A DNA stretch of 64,000 nt from Fragilariopsis cylindrus CCMP1102 (GCA_900095095.1 FMBT01000307.1:62001-126000), one strand, 5' to 3'; numbered from the stretch's first letter, positions 1 through 12,445 are shown. The notes: generated from the sequence alone by a model not told the origin. Program-made: numbers and translations.

Positions 1-317
1 ATACCAAAACGTAACGGTAAACGCGTGCCGACCTAGAATCAGGAGGTAGAGTTAGGGTTACTGTAGGCTATTCTGAGTTCGCAGTCACAGATTTTCGCAC
101 TATGTTAGTCCTAATTAAGTTTTCGTCAACGAGAGCATACCCCATCCCTCAATCATGCGAAAATAAATTTGAAATTACTTCGAAGTAGTTTGCAAATCAC
201 GTATTTTTTAATCCTTCCGTATTAAAAGATTGGATTTTCAATTTTCTTCATTAGCATCAACGAAGAATATATTGTAATTGTGCTTGCCAACTACATGTAT
301 ACATCGATAAGAAGAAT
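1..317. other. Upstream non-coding stretch
   Basis: No supported gene lies here. The stretch is AT-rich and probably holds the promoter and 5' leader of the oxygenase gene that starts at 318. One and a half copies of a TTAGGG-like motif occur near 50-60, too few to call telomeric. Confidence 0.4.
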
Positions 318-2340
318 ATGAAACCAACATCAGACCAAGTAAGCGGTAATGACGGCGGCGGCGGTGGAATGTCACGGGCCGCACAGAAACGAGCGAAGAA
401 GAAGAAGAAACAATCGCCTGTACAAGACGATGACGACAATAACAATAACAATAACATAACAATAAAGCCAATTCTTCAGCTAATAATAACAATGGCACCA
501 ACATGTCAAGCGGCAAGAAAAGAAAGCCGAAATATGATAAGGAAAGTGTGGAAAATCTAACAGGAACAGGAACAAAAAGACGTCGTCGTTAAACGATATT
601 GATGAAGACGACGAAATGACATCAGCGGCAGCTACTCTTACACCATCATCTGCAGTTGCATCAACACCTATGTCGTTCCCTCCTGACTTATCTTTATCAG
701 AAATCCTTTTGTTGGAAGAATGCAAAGACGAAGCAACTCAAAAAAGCTTAGACGTATGACTACAACGCAACGAGCAGCTTGTCTTTTTCAGAGTATTCTG
801 GCACCAATCACCCTAGAAGAATTTTATAAGGATTACTTCGAAAGAAACCTTTATTTATTAGTTCTGAATCTGTAAGAATAAATCTCGATTCAATGGATTG
901 TTAACACTAGAAAGTATCAAAAAAATTACGAAAAACACCCGTTGTATTATGGCCGTGATCTAAATGTGACCAAGTACAAGAAGGGGTCGGATGGAGTTAA
1001 ACGACGCATTACTCTAGATAAAACCGCCGCCGACGACGACGACAACAACGATGAAGAGAACGACGAATCTAGTAGCGGAGTACTAGTAAAAATTCAGATT
1101 TGTGGTCAAACTATGATAAGGGTTGTACAATTCGACTGCTACGGCCTCATAAGCATGTGATGCGATCCAATCTCTCTTAAGTACACTTGAAGTTGAATTC
1201 CAATGTATGATTGGAGCAAATGCATATTTGACACCACCACGATCATCGCAGGGGTTTGCTCCACATTATGATGACATTGATGCATTTTGCCTTCATTACA
1301 AGGAAGTAAACGATGGAAGGTTTATAAACCTACCATAAAACTTCCACGGACCAGTTCAGAAGATTTTACAACAGAGGATCTCGAGGATATGGAACCAGTT
1401 TTAGATGTAACGTTAGATGAAGGCGATCTACTATACATGCCAAGGGGGTATATCCATCAGGCATGTACCTTAAACGACAACAGTCATCATTCGATCCATT
1501 TAACTATTTCGGCTATGCAGCAATGGGCTTGGGTTGACTTGATGGAAATTGTGGTACCCGATGCTTTAAATGCTGCCGCTATGAGTGAATCTTCTACTAG
1601 CCTTCGAAAGGGACTACCGCAAGGCTTTATGGAGTATATGGGTGTTATGTATGAAGAACCTAACGATGAAAAACTCCCTGATACTTTAAAAATCGCCGGT
1701 CAAGAAGAAAAACGGGTAGTAATAAACTACAACTACGAACTCTTCTTCGAGAACAATTCAAAATTAGAGCCAAAAGAGGATAATGGAAGTCGCCGAGACT
1801 GCATGTACAATGCTCGATGCAGCTTGTGACGAAATGGCAACGAGATACATGTCGGAACGACAACCTCCTGCATTGCTGCCAAAGAAGTTACACTAACCTC
1901 ACAGGGAGATGAAACAGCTGATGAAAAGCCTATTCTACCAAATACGATGTGTCGATTAGTTCGTCCAGGAGTTGGAAGACTTGTACTCGAAGATGATAAG
2001 GCTATCGTCTACCATTGTTTTGATAATTCCAGAGAGTATCAGGGAAATCCTATTAGTCCAATGGAGTTTGAAATGGACGATGCAGCTTCCTTAGAACAAC
2101 TCTTGACTACAGTAGAACCGGAGTGGATTCTAGTGAATGACTTATTCCATGATAGTATTGAGGACAAAATCAAATCGTACAGTGTCTATATGACGAGGGA
2201 ATCATTGCTGTCAAACAGGCCGAAGAAGAAGAAGAAAGTGAATCAGAAGTAGAAGTAGAAGCACCCAACAAAAATCAAGCAGAAGAAATGAATCTCGAGC
2301 ACCCGCCAAAAAAAAGAAGTCACTCGCTCAAGCAGAGTAG
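318..2340 (+). CDS. RIOX1: JmjC-domain ribosomal oxygenase, NO66/RIOX1 type (frame broken)
   Basis: The family comprises Fe(II)/2-oxoglutarate histidyl hydroxylases of ribosomal proteins, acting in nucleus and nucleolus. An ATG at 318 opens a Lys/Gly-rich tail with a basic stretch (AKKKKK), as in NO66 N-termini. The JmjC core follows: [14 protein letters not shown] near 815, PLYYGRDLN near 940, the metal pair in FAPHYDDID (about 1258-1284), [10 protein letters not shown], and the distal histidine in MPRGYIHQA near 1440. The winged-helix part runs from about 1800 ([20 protein letters not shown]) to [11 protein letters not shown] near 2120, then an acidic/Lys tail. At least six frame changes occur, for example GAAAGAAACC near 850 and CTTCATTACAAGG near 1290, where one extra A restores the family sequence. 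Expected length is about 675 residues. It could be a decaying gene, but the loss pattern matches that seen in other genes here. The stop could be at 2340 or 2346. Confidence 0.8.
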
Positions 2341-2491
2341 AACGTGACTTTAATTCAAAATATTTAAAGAACAGTTTAAATTATTCTACAGATTTTTAAT
2401 CTTTTCATCTACACTATACTATTGATACTAGCTTGATGTAGCTATTATTTGTTATTATACACTCTATACTTGGGGGACATGATTTAGTATT

Positions 2492-4493
2492 CTAACCAAA
2501 CTTTTTCTTCGCATCTTCGGTAAAATCCCATTCCACGGCGCATGAATCTTTTCCTACCGAAATCATATTCATTCCTGACGTGCCTTCTTTAAATACCAAG
2601 CCTACAACACCGCCACGATGAGCAAATTGATAATGCAGGCGCTTCATGGTTGCTATGTTCCATAAATATATCGAATCATCTGATCCTCCAGACGCAACTA
2701 CCTTGTCATCTTGCGACCAGGCAAGAGTAGTAATCTTCTGTAAATGAAAGCCCCACTTTCCTTTTTTAACGACTGTCGAAAAATCTGCAGTCTTAAATAC
2801 ACAAACGTCACGAGTGTCACCAGCTGCTAACATTGTACCGTCATTAGACAAAGCAAATGAGTGGATTGGTTTGAGATGACCATCAGCGATGACATGTTTT
2901 TCTTCCAGGTCGGATGAGTACACATAGATTTTGCAATCATCACCACCGACATAAATAGTCTTATCGTCCTTGGATACCACAATACAGTTGGCCTCTAACT
3001 TAGAGGAATGATACCTTTAGAAACTTGCTTTCCATCCTTCAATAGCATGACGCCCTTTACAGTGAGAATAGCTGTGAGGCTGGTTCCAGTTGAAACAGCT
3101 ATAGGTTGCGCAGTGATGTCTAGTGATTCCGACTGCAATTTGCCGTCTTTTGTATAGTGTGCTGTATCGTCCCAGCCCATAGATACTAATCGCGAATCTT
3201 TCAATACAGTCATAGCAGAGATGGCACCCTTATGGACTTGGTACGAGAGTTCTTTGTTATTGGCAGGGATAATCCGTTCAAGGGCGTTTAGTTTTTTCAA
3301 GTCCCACTTGCAAATAATACCATCTGAATCTGCAGTGAAAAACAATCCGTTGTTTTGATCGAATGCGACAGCACCAATTGGTGCATTATGACCTGTCAAT
3401 ATTTCGATCTTGTTATTATCTTGACCAGGCATGGGTAGGATGGAAATTTGGTTATTGGTTGCAACTGATACTGGTGTTGTACCTCCAGCAAAAGCACATC
3501 CCAATTGCATACCACCACGAGGAGCCTTGTCATATTTTTCACCACCCAACATGTGTTCGGCAACCTTCCATGTATGTTTTTCCTGTACACTAGTCCCGTC
3601 TGCACTAGTAACTTCGAATAGTTTACAAGTCCCATCAGCCGAAGATGTCATCAAACTTTTATTGTCTGCCGCCCAAGCGCAGGCATAGATCGTTCCCGTA
3701 TGAATGTTGTCTAGTTTAGTCTTTAGTGCAAGGTTCTTTCCATCATAGATACACAAAGATTTATCACCTCCAACAGATGCCACTAGTTCTCCATTTGATG
3801 AGTAACGGACACAATTAATACCCTTTTCATGAGCATGCTCACACGGTGCTCCATCTTCGACTGGTATTTTAGTGAATGGTGGTCCTTTATGAAAATGAAT
3901 CTTCATATCTTCTTTACCACCCGTCGCAAGACGAAAGGGACGATTTGGTTTAAAAGCCACAGCACATGACTTTCCTTTGAGATGCTGAGAAAGACTACCT
4001 TGATTGGTCCCTGTGTCCCATTGAATAACACGAGTACAAACGGATTGATTGTCCAGTCTATCTCCAGCGAAAGCGATACGTTTAGATTCACCATCCCATG
4101 AAATTTCTCGAACGGTTGAGCTCAAAGCTTGTGTTTCTAATTTACAAAGATGTTCTTCATGGTCAAGAGCCCAAATTCGTAATTTACCTCTAGTATCTCC
4201 TGAACATGCGTATGCTCCGGACGTACTTATCTTGACACATGATGTAGCGTATTGATGACCTCGGTAGACCAAGATAGAAGATTTTGAATTTGGAAGATTT
4301 TCCTCACCTGGTTTGAGAGATCTAATGACACAAGTCTTACCACTTGTATAAGAGAGAAACGTCTTTCTGAACTGATTCGTCCACTCTCTCCGTCCAAAGA
4401 ACATGGTTCACCACGAATAGTATTTGGTAACCCAGGAACTTGTTTCGTTACAGGATACGAAACAGGAATACAAGCGTTTGAATTCGATGCCAT
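2492..4493 (-). CDS. AIP1: Actin-interacting protein 1 (WD40, WDR1/AIP1)
   Basis: AIP1 works with cofilin/ADF to disassemble actin filaments in the cytoplasm. The N-terminus has the family opening VPGLPNTIRGEP followed by SGKTCVIRSL. WD40 blades then fill the rest of the protein, which is about 667 residues, close to the two-propeller AIP1 layout. Telling motifs are GDTRGKLRIWAL, RLATGGKEDMKIHFHKGPPF and GINCVRYSSNGELVASVGGD, the last two matching the AIP1 'GPPFKF...VNCVRFSPDG' region. The ATG at 4493 begins MASNSNACIPV. Two frame changes, near 4404 and 2990, each look like the loss of one T from a T run, because one T restores GEPCFFG and PLSLEANC. The gene converges on the NO66-type gene with about 150 bp between stops, and diverges from the SET-domain gene. 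Confidence 0.9.
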
Positions 4494-4961
4494 TGTAATT
4501 GGTATAAAATGTTAACGACGATTGATTTAATAAATGAATTGTGCTTATTGTCTGCTTGAGATTATTGATTGATTTGATTATGCGATACTAATAGTACCGG
4601 TATTCAGTATATGCATGCGATGAAGATTTCATTTTGTGCATTTTTAAATTTACTACTTCGAATCATAATCTGCAATCAAAAGTCATCCTTGTTCGGATCT
4701 TAAAAATGAACGGTCATATTTTTAGGAGGGGTGTGCGGGAAAGTATTGAAAAGGATATGTATTTGTGATGCGCGCGTGCGTTACTTTAAGGTTTCTTCCG
4801 CGCCAAAAACCTCAAATAAAATTTTCTTTTAACATTTTTTGATATCGCAAAAGAAGAAAAAAGACAATGTTGATAATGCTCATGGTGCTCATGCAATAGA
4901 AAGTTTGACGATACCTTCTTGTTCATCGATCTTTCCATTGGAAACCATTGGAACGATAATT
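4494..4961. promoter_or_regulatory. Divergent promoter region between AIP1 and the SET-domain gene
   Basis: This 468-bp stretch separates two divergently read genes. An E2F-like site, GCGCCAAAAA (reverse TTTTTGGCGC), lies at 4799-4808, about 155 bp before the SET-gene ATG. No upstream ATG in frame with 4962 gives a plausible longer protein. The use of the site is inferred only. Confidence 0.35.
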
Positions 4962-7900
4962 ATGGCGGTGCCAAATAATTCCATAGGGGCGGCGGCGGCT
5001 CGACAACGCATGATCATCCTCCGATACTTCTTTGCAGTTGTTTGTGTCATTTTGTACGGATACTTCCTCTCAAAATTTTATTCCTCAATATCATTGTTAC
5101 CTATTACTGATGTCAACAAGCAGGAAGGTAACAACGGTCAGGATCACACCCTCAGCAGTTACAAGTCATCGAAATTATCTAGCAATGCTGATGCTGATAA
5201 CGACAAATGTGGCATTTGGATGGCCCCCTCTTCCCTAAATCCTTATCCAGGTAATTTTTGATAGCATATGGACAAAAAGAAGAAATGTCGAGGTTGTCTT
5301 TACATTCTATATGACTGATATCATTTTGCTTGCTCGTTCCCTCCCTTTTTTCTATTCCTTCGCACGATTTGCAATGTAATAATCATCGCTATTTGAGGTT
5401 ACGGTATATTTACTACAAGGGATATTAATAATGACGAATCGATCCTCCATGCACCGGATGCTGTTTCGATACCTCTTCATGATATGCGTCGACGCAATGC
5501 ACATTTGCCTCTTTATAAAGAACGTCGACGAATATGGACAAATGTATTCTCTAACTGTAAGCAACGTTCGATCTTGTCTTTCTTTTTCCCCTTGGAAAAG
5601 AGAATAGAAAAGAAAAAAAATATAATTGTTCTATTTTTGCTGTTCCGTTCAAATTACAGCATTCACTAACATATGAATTCTCTTTTATTCCTCTTTTGTA
5701 ATATATTCATCATCTGTGAAATGTCCTTTTTCTCGTTGTAGATGTTTGGGCTTACGGAATGCCAGATCATAGGTATGTATGTTCAATGCATTTACTCGAT
5801 TGTCCAAAAGAACTGGGATTAGAAGTTCATTACAAAACCTATCACTAACCAAAAATTAAAACTCTTATCAGCCGATATGATCATCCACCCGATACGGTCG
5901 ATTTTCAACCGGGCTTTGGATCGCTTCCTAATCATCACTGTCTATTACAGTCCTTGGGACAAGCTCCAGCTCGCATTGCTCCATATAATGATGCTTTACT
6001 TGTTTCTGACCACAGTAAGAACAGGGAAAGTCCTGGTTTAGGGGCGTTCTCTTACAACGTTGGTAGAGATTTTTACACAACACGGAATCTGAAGGCTGGT
6101 GAAGAAATTGTGAGTGTGGTGCAATTGCGTTTCCGCCTAAATAGAACATTATATGAAAGATGTGCCTTCCGGTTGGTAGCTACCGGACGGTGTGATATCG
6201 TGATATCATACATATTTTAAGAAAGTCGATCAATGAATTCTCCATTGTCGTTCGTTTGGAATTTCTGAGTGTTGTTTAAGATTCTAACTATTTATCTTTC
6301 AATTCTCTGGTTCTCTCTCAGTTTTTGAACTACGGTTTATGCGAACGTGATCATCCAGTCAACAAGACTATGAAGAGAGATGGTGCGTCGTCGAAATCCC
6401 AGAACTGGAAGCATCAAATTATGTACCCAGAAGATGTCAAAGAAGCAGCCAGGATTCTAAAACTTTACCAACCGTTTGGATCAAAACCGTGGCCTGAAAA
6501 CGGAAGTTCAACCAAGGCCATGCGCAAATTGATCGCCAAGGAATCATCGTCATCGTCGTCGCCTACAGAAAATACGAAATATTCAGACCCTGATTTCGTG
6601 TTAGCGATTCTCATTCAAGTTGGGAAATACGACGTTCGACAAGCGCTATATGAAGCTGTAGATAAAACCACCGTTCAGTCGAAAGAGAGCCTCGTCAAAA
6701 CAATGGGCGAAAATCTTGTCCGCAAGACGGATTCATACAAAATGCTTGCCACAAAAAAACTTTGGTTCGAGCTAGCCAAGCTGTCTCTAGAGAAGAGAGA
6801 TCCAGAATGGATCAAGGAGCACGGATTATGCTTGGAGCATCTTGTTCCAAAGAAGAGCACCTTGCCGCATGCAGGTTTTGGTGGTTTTTCCCAATACGGA
6901 GTTAAATTTAATGATATCGTTGTTCCGTCACCCGTTCTGCACGTAACAAACAAAGAAACATTGATGTTGTATCGGAGAGGTATCGTAGAGAACAAGGAGC
7001 TTGATTCGTTCAAGAAAGATCCCGATTCGTTCAAACTTGGAATGTCACTACTACTGAACTACTGCTTCGGCCATTCTGAAAGTTCTATGTTAATGTGCCC
7101 CATGACTAGCGCGATGCTTATCAATCATTGCAGTAATCGTACCAAAGAATGCGGCCCAAAAGGGCCGAATGCAGAGGTTCGGTGGTCGTCAGGATGGGAC
7201 ATAGCCTCTCATGAATGGCGAAATAAGTCGCTGCCCGTCATTGATGATCATAATGGACGAATTTTTTCTCTCGAGATTGTCTCGTTGCGTGATATCGCCC
7301 CCAACGAAGAAGGTACGTGTTCTTTTGTACGATGTTGTTGTACTTTCGTCTGCGCTTCTTTAAAAGATTCTTTCTATTTTACTGATACTAACGTTTATCT
7401 CTTTTAATACTGAAAATGTCATACCCTACTGATGGATCTGCAGTTTTTATTGACTACGGCATCGAATGGGAAAAAGCGTGGGATAAGCATGTCCGTGAAT
7501 GGCAGCCTCCAAAGAAAGTACCAAATTTTATCACTGCAAAGGAAGCAAACCAACGCAAGGGCCCCATCATAAATGATCTAATCTCAGGCGATTTAAGAAA
7601 AACTGTAGATCATCCCTATTTGTTTACGGGCTGTCAATATGATGCTTGGAACGACGTTTATAATATTGGTAACTATACTAAGAAATGGAAAAATAAATGG
7701 AAAATGATGTCCGACGAGAAAATCTCGGAAACATTTGCTAGCCCCGGGGATGGATTTGTATATGCTGGCAACGAGGGATATGTAGATCACGAGGAATACA
7801 GTCATTGGCCGTGTTCTATTTTGAAATCCGAAAAACAAAAGGGACGCTACACAATAAGAATCCACATGAGTCCATTGAAAGGTGCGGAACCATCGGAAAC

Positions 7901-8084
7901 GTCTTGGAATAAAAACGAAGTACCGCGTATCCTTACAAACTACCCCCAGGAGTCGATTCATTACTTTGTAAAACCTTCAGCTACGGATCAAATGCTACCA
8001 AACTCTTTCCGCTATCCCATTGGCTTTCCCCACAAGCTGTTCCCGAAGCAATGGAAAAATAAACGGATAAGTAACGATCCATGA
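4962..8084 (+). CDS. Membrane-anchored protein with two SET domains (six exons)
   Basis: The SET fold usually carries protein-lysine methyltransferase activity; the substrate here is unknown. Exons are 4962-5250, 5398-5556, 5742-5772 (31-bp microexon), 5872-6109, 6322-7312 and 7444-8084, all with GT..AG introns and continuous phase. The start MAVPNNSIG leads to a membrane segment ([17 protein letters not shown], residues about 18-35), so the rest probably faces a lumen or the outside. SET copy 1 has [11 protein letters not shown] and ends GEEIFLNYG. SET copy 2 starts [18 protein letters not shown], has the pseudoknot signature INHCSNRT...PNAEVRW and ends [17 protein letters not shown]. Copy 1 lacks an obvious NHS-type motif (it reads [10 protein letters not shown]) and may not be catalytic. 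No frame changes were seen across the six exons. Confidence 0.75.
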
Positions 8085-8520
8085 ATTGTACGACTAAGAC
8101 TAGGTCTTCATTGATATACCATCGTTGCGCCTCTTGTTCTTTTTTGAAGCCCGTTTTTCATTTTAATCTTTATGATTTGGTCAGATTTTGGTTGCGGAAA
8201 CGCTTCGGAACAAAAAGTATTTGATATTCAATTTTATCCGTTACCACTTCTCTATCTAGAAATCAACGCTCGCGATGATTCAACGACAACTAGGGGTTTA
8301 CCTCTCGAAGTCATTGTGTGTTAAGCTTATTCACTTTTCTAAAAGCATTTTAAATCAATATTTCATGGTCGAATATTAAACTAAAGTTGTATTACGCTCA
8401 GATAGAGTAGATTAATATAGTACTTCCTTCTACTTTTCGTCGGCGTCATCCTCGTCTCTGCCATTACTATCCTTACTATGATTATCTTCATTATCATAAT
8501 TATCTACGCCATCCTCATTA
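8085..8520. other. 3'-3' intergenic stretch
   Basis: This lies between two convergent genes. On the minus strand, 8430-8520 reads as an Asp/Asn/Glu-rich peptide ending DEDDADEK in another frame. It may be the real C-terminal tail of the neighbouring EXD2-like protein after one more frame change. Otherwise I see nothing. Confidence 0.4.
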
Positions 8521-10129
8521 TCATTCATCATTACCATCACTTTCAACTGGACTATTAACACTCCATCCAATTGGTAAATATTGTGGATTTAATGTATCAA
8601 CAAAGAATTGTCTCCACCCGATAACAAATTCACGTACATCTTGATCAGTTTTTAATTTATGTTTTATAACCAAATCAACTAAAGGTATATATTTTGGATT
8701 TAATTTTTCAGTTATAAGATTTTCTGATAATTGACGTAATGTATCATCTGGAATAATTGTTGTGGTCATCGTCGTCGTCGTCGTCGTCGTCTTAGTTTTG
8801 TCTGCTGCTGTTGGTGTCATGGCACTGGTAGCAGTGGTTGAGATCGACGCTTTTTTAATTACATCGAGTTTATCATCATCATCATTATCGTCGGTGGTGT
8901 TGGTATTGCTGTTATTATTATTACGACTATCATATGCATCAGCATCAGTTTCGTAATCAGGATCGTTTTTGATTACTTGTCACTAAGTGTTCTTTTAAGA
9001 CGTATTTTTCATATAATTGTATACGGTGCTTTGGCAATTTATTTTTATATAAATATAATGCTCTTGAATAACTTTTGATATGTTTTAATTTTTCATCAAC
9101 AATAACTTTATGACGTGTATTTGGATCTGTTCTATATGATTGTTCATATATATCAGTTCTACATATTTTAATTGCTTGATCCATTGCAATATGACATTCT
9201 ATACATAATAATACAATATCATGTGGTAAATGTGTTTTGAATTTTATTGGAAATTTTTTCCTGTATGAATATGGCACAACATAATGTCTCATTAATCCTC
9301 CTCCACCTCCATCCTCCGCTTCTTCTTTATCTCCATCATCATGATTATTACCATCATCATCATCATCTTCTTCTTCACCAATTTTAATCCCGACAACGGT
9401 TGACTTCGACTTCAATGATGATGATGATGATGATGGTGCATCAGGTCCGATCCCACATGCAACACAAATATTCTTTTTGTGATTAATATTATATGTATTC
9501 ATCCTTTCAAACGTATTACCGTCGTCATCGTTTGTTTTTATTGGTGTCGCTGCCATAGTCTTCTCCCTATTAATTTTGCAGTTCTTACTATTTTTAGGTT
9601 CAAATAAGAGTCGTATAGACGGATGAATAGCATCATCATCATCATTTTTTTCATTTTCAATATTATTAACAACACCGGCATCTTCCTCTCTTCTCCAAAC
9701 AGCTAATTGTTTTTTAACATACCAATTAGCTTTCTTTTTACCAATTGTACATAACATAGTTCTATTATCGGGATGATACATTTCAATATTATCATATAAT
9801 GGTTTTTTCATTGACAGGAACCGTATACTTTTTTTTCTTCTTTCTTCTTTATATATTTCACGTTGTAAATGTTCCGGAAGTATGGGTTGTTGTTGCTGTT
9901 GTTGTTGTTGTTGTTCGTCATTATTACCCTTTTTCTTCTTCGTCTTATCTGTCCCCCAATCATCGTCATCATCTAACTTCCCGTCATGAATATCATATTT
10001 TTTCCTGCCACTGTCACTTCTGTTATAATATCGATGATAAAGGGAATAAATAATAGTAGATGCAGCAGTTAGAGCCAGAAGACGACTTGACGACGACGAC
10101 GATGATGATGCTGATGATGATGATGTCAT
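8521..10129 (-). CDS. EXD2 C-terminal-domain-like protein lacking the 3'-5' exonuclease domain
   Basis: The sequence matches the C-terminal half of EXD2 (exonuclease 3'-5' domain-containing 2), an HNH-like Cys/His region. Matching motifs in order are MYHPDNRTMLCTIGKKKANW, CVACGIGP, HYVVPYSYRKKFPIKFKTH and SHDVLLLC-like PHDIVLLCIECH, then a helical YSRALYLYKNKLPKHR. The CxxC and CxxCH pairs could bind zinc. A hydrophobic segment near residues 16-33 (LLALTAASTIIYSLYHR) after a Ser run resembles the membrane anchor of EXD2, which sits on the mitochondrial outer membrane. The usual DEDDy exonuclease domain is absent. Long Gln, Asp and Thr tracts are inserted. One frame change near 8970, in an A run, separates the last ~145 residues (VIKHKLKTDQDVREFVIGW and PIGWSV). 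Function is not known. Confidence 0.65.
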
Positions 10130-10584
10130 CCCGAATCGAATGGAAACGAATCAAATCGAATCACCCTTTACTAAGCTCAGACACAACAATGGTGAATAAT
10201 GCTATGGGCGCAAGGAACATAGACACAGCGATTATAACTCTTCAGCTCTTCTCTTGTTCTCAGTTTGAGGAAGGTACGGTAGTACCGGTACGGCATTTAA
10301 GCTTATAATTATTATTTCTGAATGTAAATTAAATAAATAATGTGATGTTAATTACCCCGGTGCTTATGTTTCAGTCGTGCACCTCTCACTCACTGATGAC
10401 GTATACATACCGTACATTACGTATCCTAGGACCTAGGACTACTGTATACTAGTACAGCCGAAGATTTTTTTTGTAGACACCAAACTAACTTACGGTATCC
10501 TAATTGAATTTCAACTAATATTCACTATTCATAATATCAACTACAACTGTAATCCGCTACAACTTTATATACAGTATTAGAAAA
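10130..10584. promoter_or_regulatory. Divergent promoter region, EXD2-like / methyltransferase
   Basis: The stretch lies between two divergent starts and must hold both promoters. A TATA-like TTTATATACA at 10563-10572 lies about 15 bp before the methyltransferase ATG at 10585. No other structure was seen. Confidence 0.35.
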
Positions 10585-11634
10585 ATGATTTTCTTCCATT
10601 GCAATAAAGCATCGAAAATAGTGATAATACTTCGAGTCTTGATCATCTATTCATGCTCCGAGATATTCCACCTTATTGATGGCTTTACTCTTTTTGTTGG
10701 CCGTTTTTCGGCACTATCGTCGTCATCATCCACCGCTATAACATCTTTCGTCGACTTTTCTTCTACTGACTATTGGGAGGAATTTTACCAGAAGGAAGAA
10801 GAAGAAGGACAAGAAGAAACGACGTCGTCATTAGCAGCAGCAGGAGGAGTATCCAGATCATCGTCATCGTCATCAACATTAGAAAAAGAAGTAACAGCAA
10901 CGGAATGGCATTCAAGTATTTCGTTAGATGATATTGCGTCGATGGTACCACAAAATGGACGATGTCTAATAATTGGTTGTGGTAATTCATTATTACCCGA
11001 CGTTCTATTACAACGACAGAATCCTCCTGGGCCACCACAATCACTCGTCCTGTTGGATTCATCACCAACATGCCTCGATCAATTGCGAGAAAGATATCAG
11101 CAGGATACGACGTACTCAACAATAGATACAGAAATAGACTATATTTGTGGCGATGTCACCCGACTTTCCAAATATTTTGATATTGATGATATATACGACG
11201 ACAACAACAACAACGACAACGACGACAACGACAATAATAACAAACGAGGAGGCGGATTGTTTGATATTATCATTGATAAGGGACTGACTGACGCAATACT
11301 ATGTGGAGAAGGTTGGGATTATTTATTAGAAAAAGTTCTTTATGAATCATCCAGAATATTATCAAAGGATGGATCAGGACGGTACCTGCTTATAAGTTAT
11401 CAGCTACCATCGTCGACGAAAGATTTTCTGATAGATGTTGGAAAACAAGTTGGATTAGAATGGGAATTTGATTATGATTTGAATTCTAAGTTGACGAAGG
11501 TGATGACTCCTGATGCTACCAGCGACATACCATCATCATCATCATCATCATCGACAGATCAATATAGTAGTAACAAACATCCACGAGTTAGTGTTGCTAT
11601 GGCTAGAAAAAAAAACGCGGACATAGTAAACTGA
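10585..11634 (+). CDS. SAM-dependent methyltransferase, METTL13/EEF1AKMT4-like
   Basis: This is a seven-beta-strand class I methyltransferase. The SAM-binding motif I is CLIIGCGNSLLPDVLL (residues about 126-141), then VLLDSSPTCLDQL, YICGDVTRL and the family marker FDIIIDKGLTDAIL (about 225-239), as in the METTL13/EEF1AKMT4 group that methylates elongation factor 1A. The protein is 349 residues, uninterrupted. The first ~40 residues are hydrophobic and basic (IVIILRVLIIYSCSEIFHL, then IDGFTLF) and look like a signal peptide followed by Ser/Thr-rich sequence. That suggests secretory or plastid entry, unlike the cytosolic relatives. An Asp/Asn insert lies between the SAM site and the DKG motif. 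The substrate is unknown. Confidence 0.75.
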   Translation: MIFFHCNKASKIVIILRVLIIYSCSEIFHLIDGFTLFVGRFSALSSSSSTAITSFVDFSSTDYWEEFYQKEEEEGQEETTSSLAAAGGVSRSSSSSSTLEKEVTATEWHSSISLDDIASMVPQNGRCLIIGCGNSLLPDVLLQRQNPPGPPQSLVLLDSSPTCLDQLRERYQQDTTYSTIDTEIDYICGDVTRLSKYFDIDDIYDDNNNNDNDDNDNNNKRGGGLFDIIIDKGLTDAILCGEGWDYLLEKVLYESSRILSKDGSGRYLLISYQLPSSTKDFLIDVGKQVGLEWEFDYDLNSKLTKVMTPDATSDIPSSSSSSSTDQYSSNKHPRVSVAMARKKNADIVN

Positions 11635-12445
11635 TTCATCAATATTCCTCGTGATGATTATCATTGTGTGCATTGCATTGAGATGATACAATGGCATCCA
11701 TCGATGATAGGGAATTAATTACTTCAATACTGTACATAGTAGGCGCAATATTGCTAAAAATCTATTATTCATAGAAAATTTTACTAATAATTATACACCA
11801 CCATGAAAAAATAAACTCTCAAAAAGAACCTTAATATACACATGCTCGTAGTAGTAATATAATCATTAATCATAGATGGGCTTGAATTTTGTCAGTTCTA
11901 TACGTGGACTATAAAAATTTGACAATGAATAATGCATTCAATAACATTGGTGATATTTGATGTATCTTTGACAGTCTTTTCTTGACTACAGCACAAGTAG
12001 GAAGAAAACAGTATAATTTTTTTTACGTATTTGCTACTACTATTAATATTGTCTACTACAGTACTGCAGTACACAACTTACTAAGCATACTGTGCAAGCC
12101 GTAGCTGCATCATATTTTATTATTATAATATTATGAAGTATTACTTAAGACTATGTCGTTATAAAAATGAGATGCCTACCAAAACTAATTATGCCTTTGT
12201 TCGCGCACGATTTCGATTGGAACAAAAAAAAAACGACGAGTTGGACGTAAAGTCATACAATTTTTCGCACTCACAATTTGTATGTCACATACCACATACC
12301 ACATACCGTTGTGGAATTTTTTATCATTATTTCTGTATGCGTTTCTGTCCATTGCTTTCTCCATTCACCTAGACTAGCAGAACGGCACCACATCCCAACG
12401 TATCCAATACAGCACCCAATTTTTTTCACGAGTAATAATACAGAA
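11635..12445. other. Intergenic stretch with promoter of the low-complexity gene
   Basis: No gene is supported in this 811 bp. The sequence is AT-rich with small palindromes such as CTACAGTACTGCAGTA near 12056. The open frame running upstream of 12446 has no ATG, so it is not counted. Confidence 0.35.

Noticed and set aside
12278-12445. Upstream extension of the low-complexity protein with a signal-like stretch
   Set aside because: The frame opens at TTG with no ATG before 12446.
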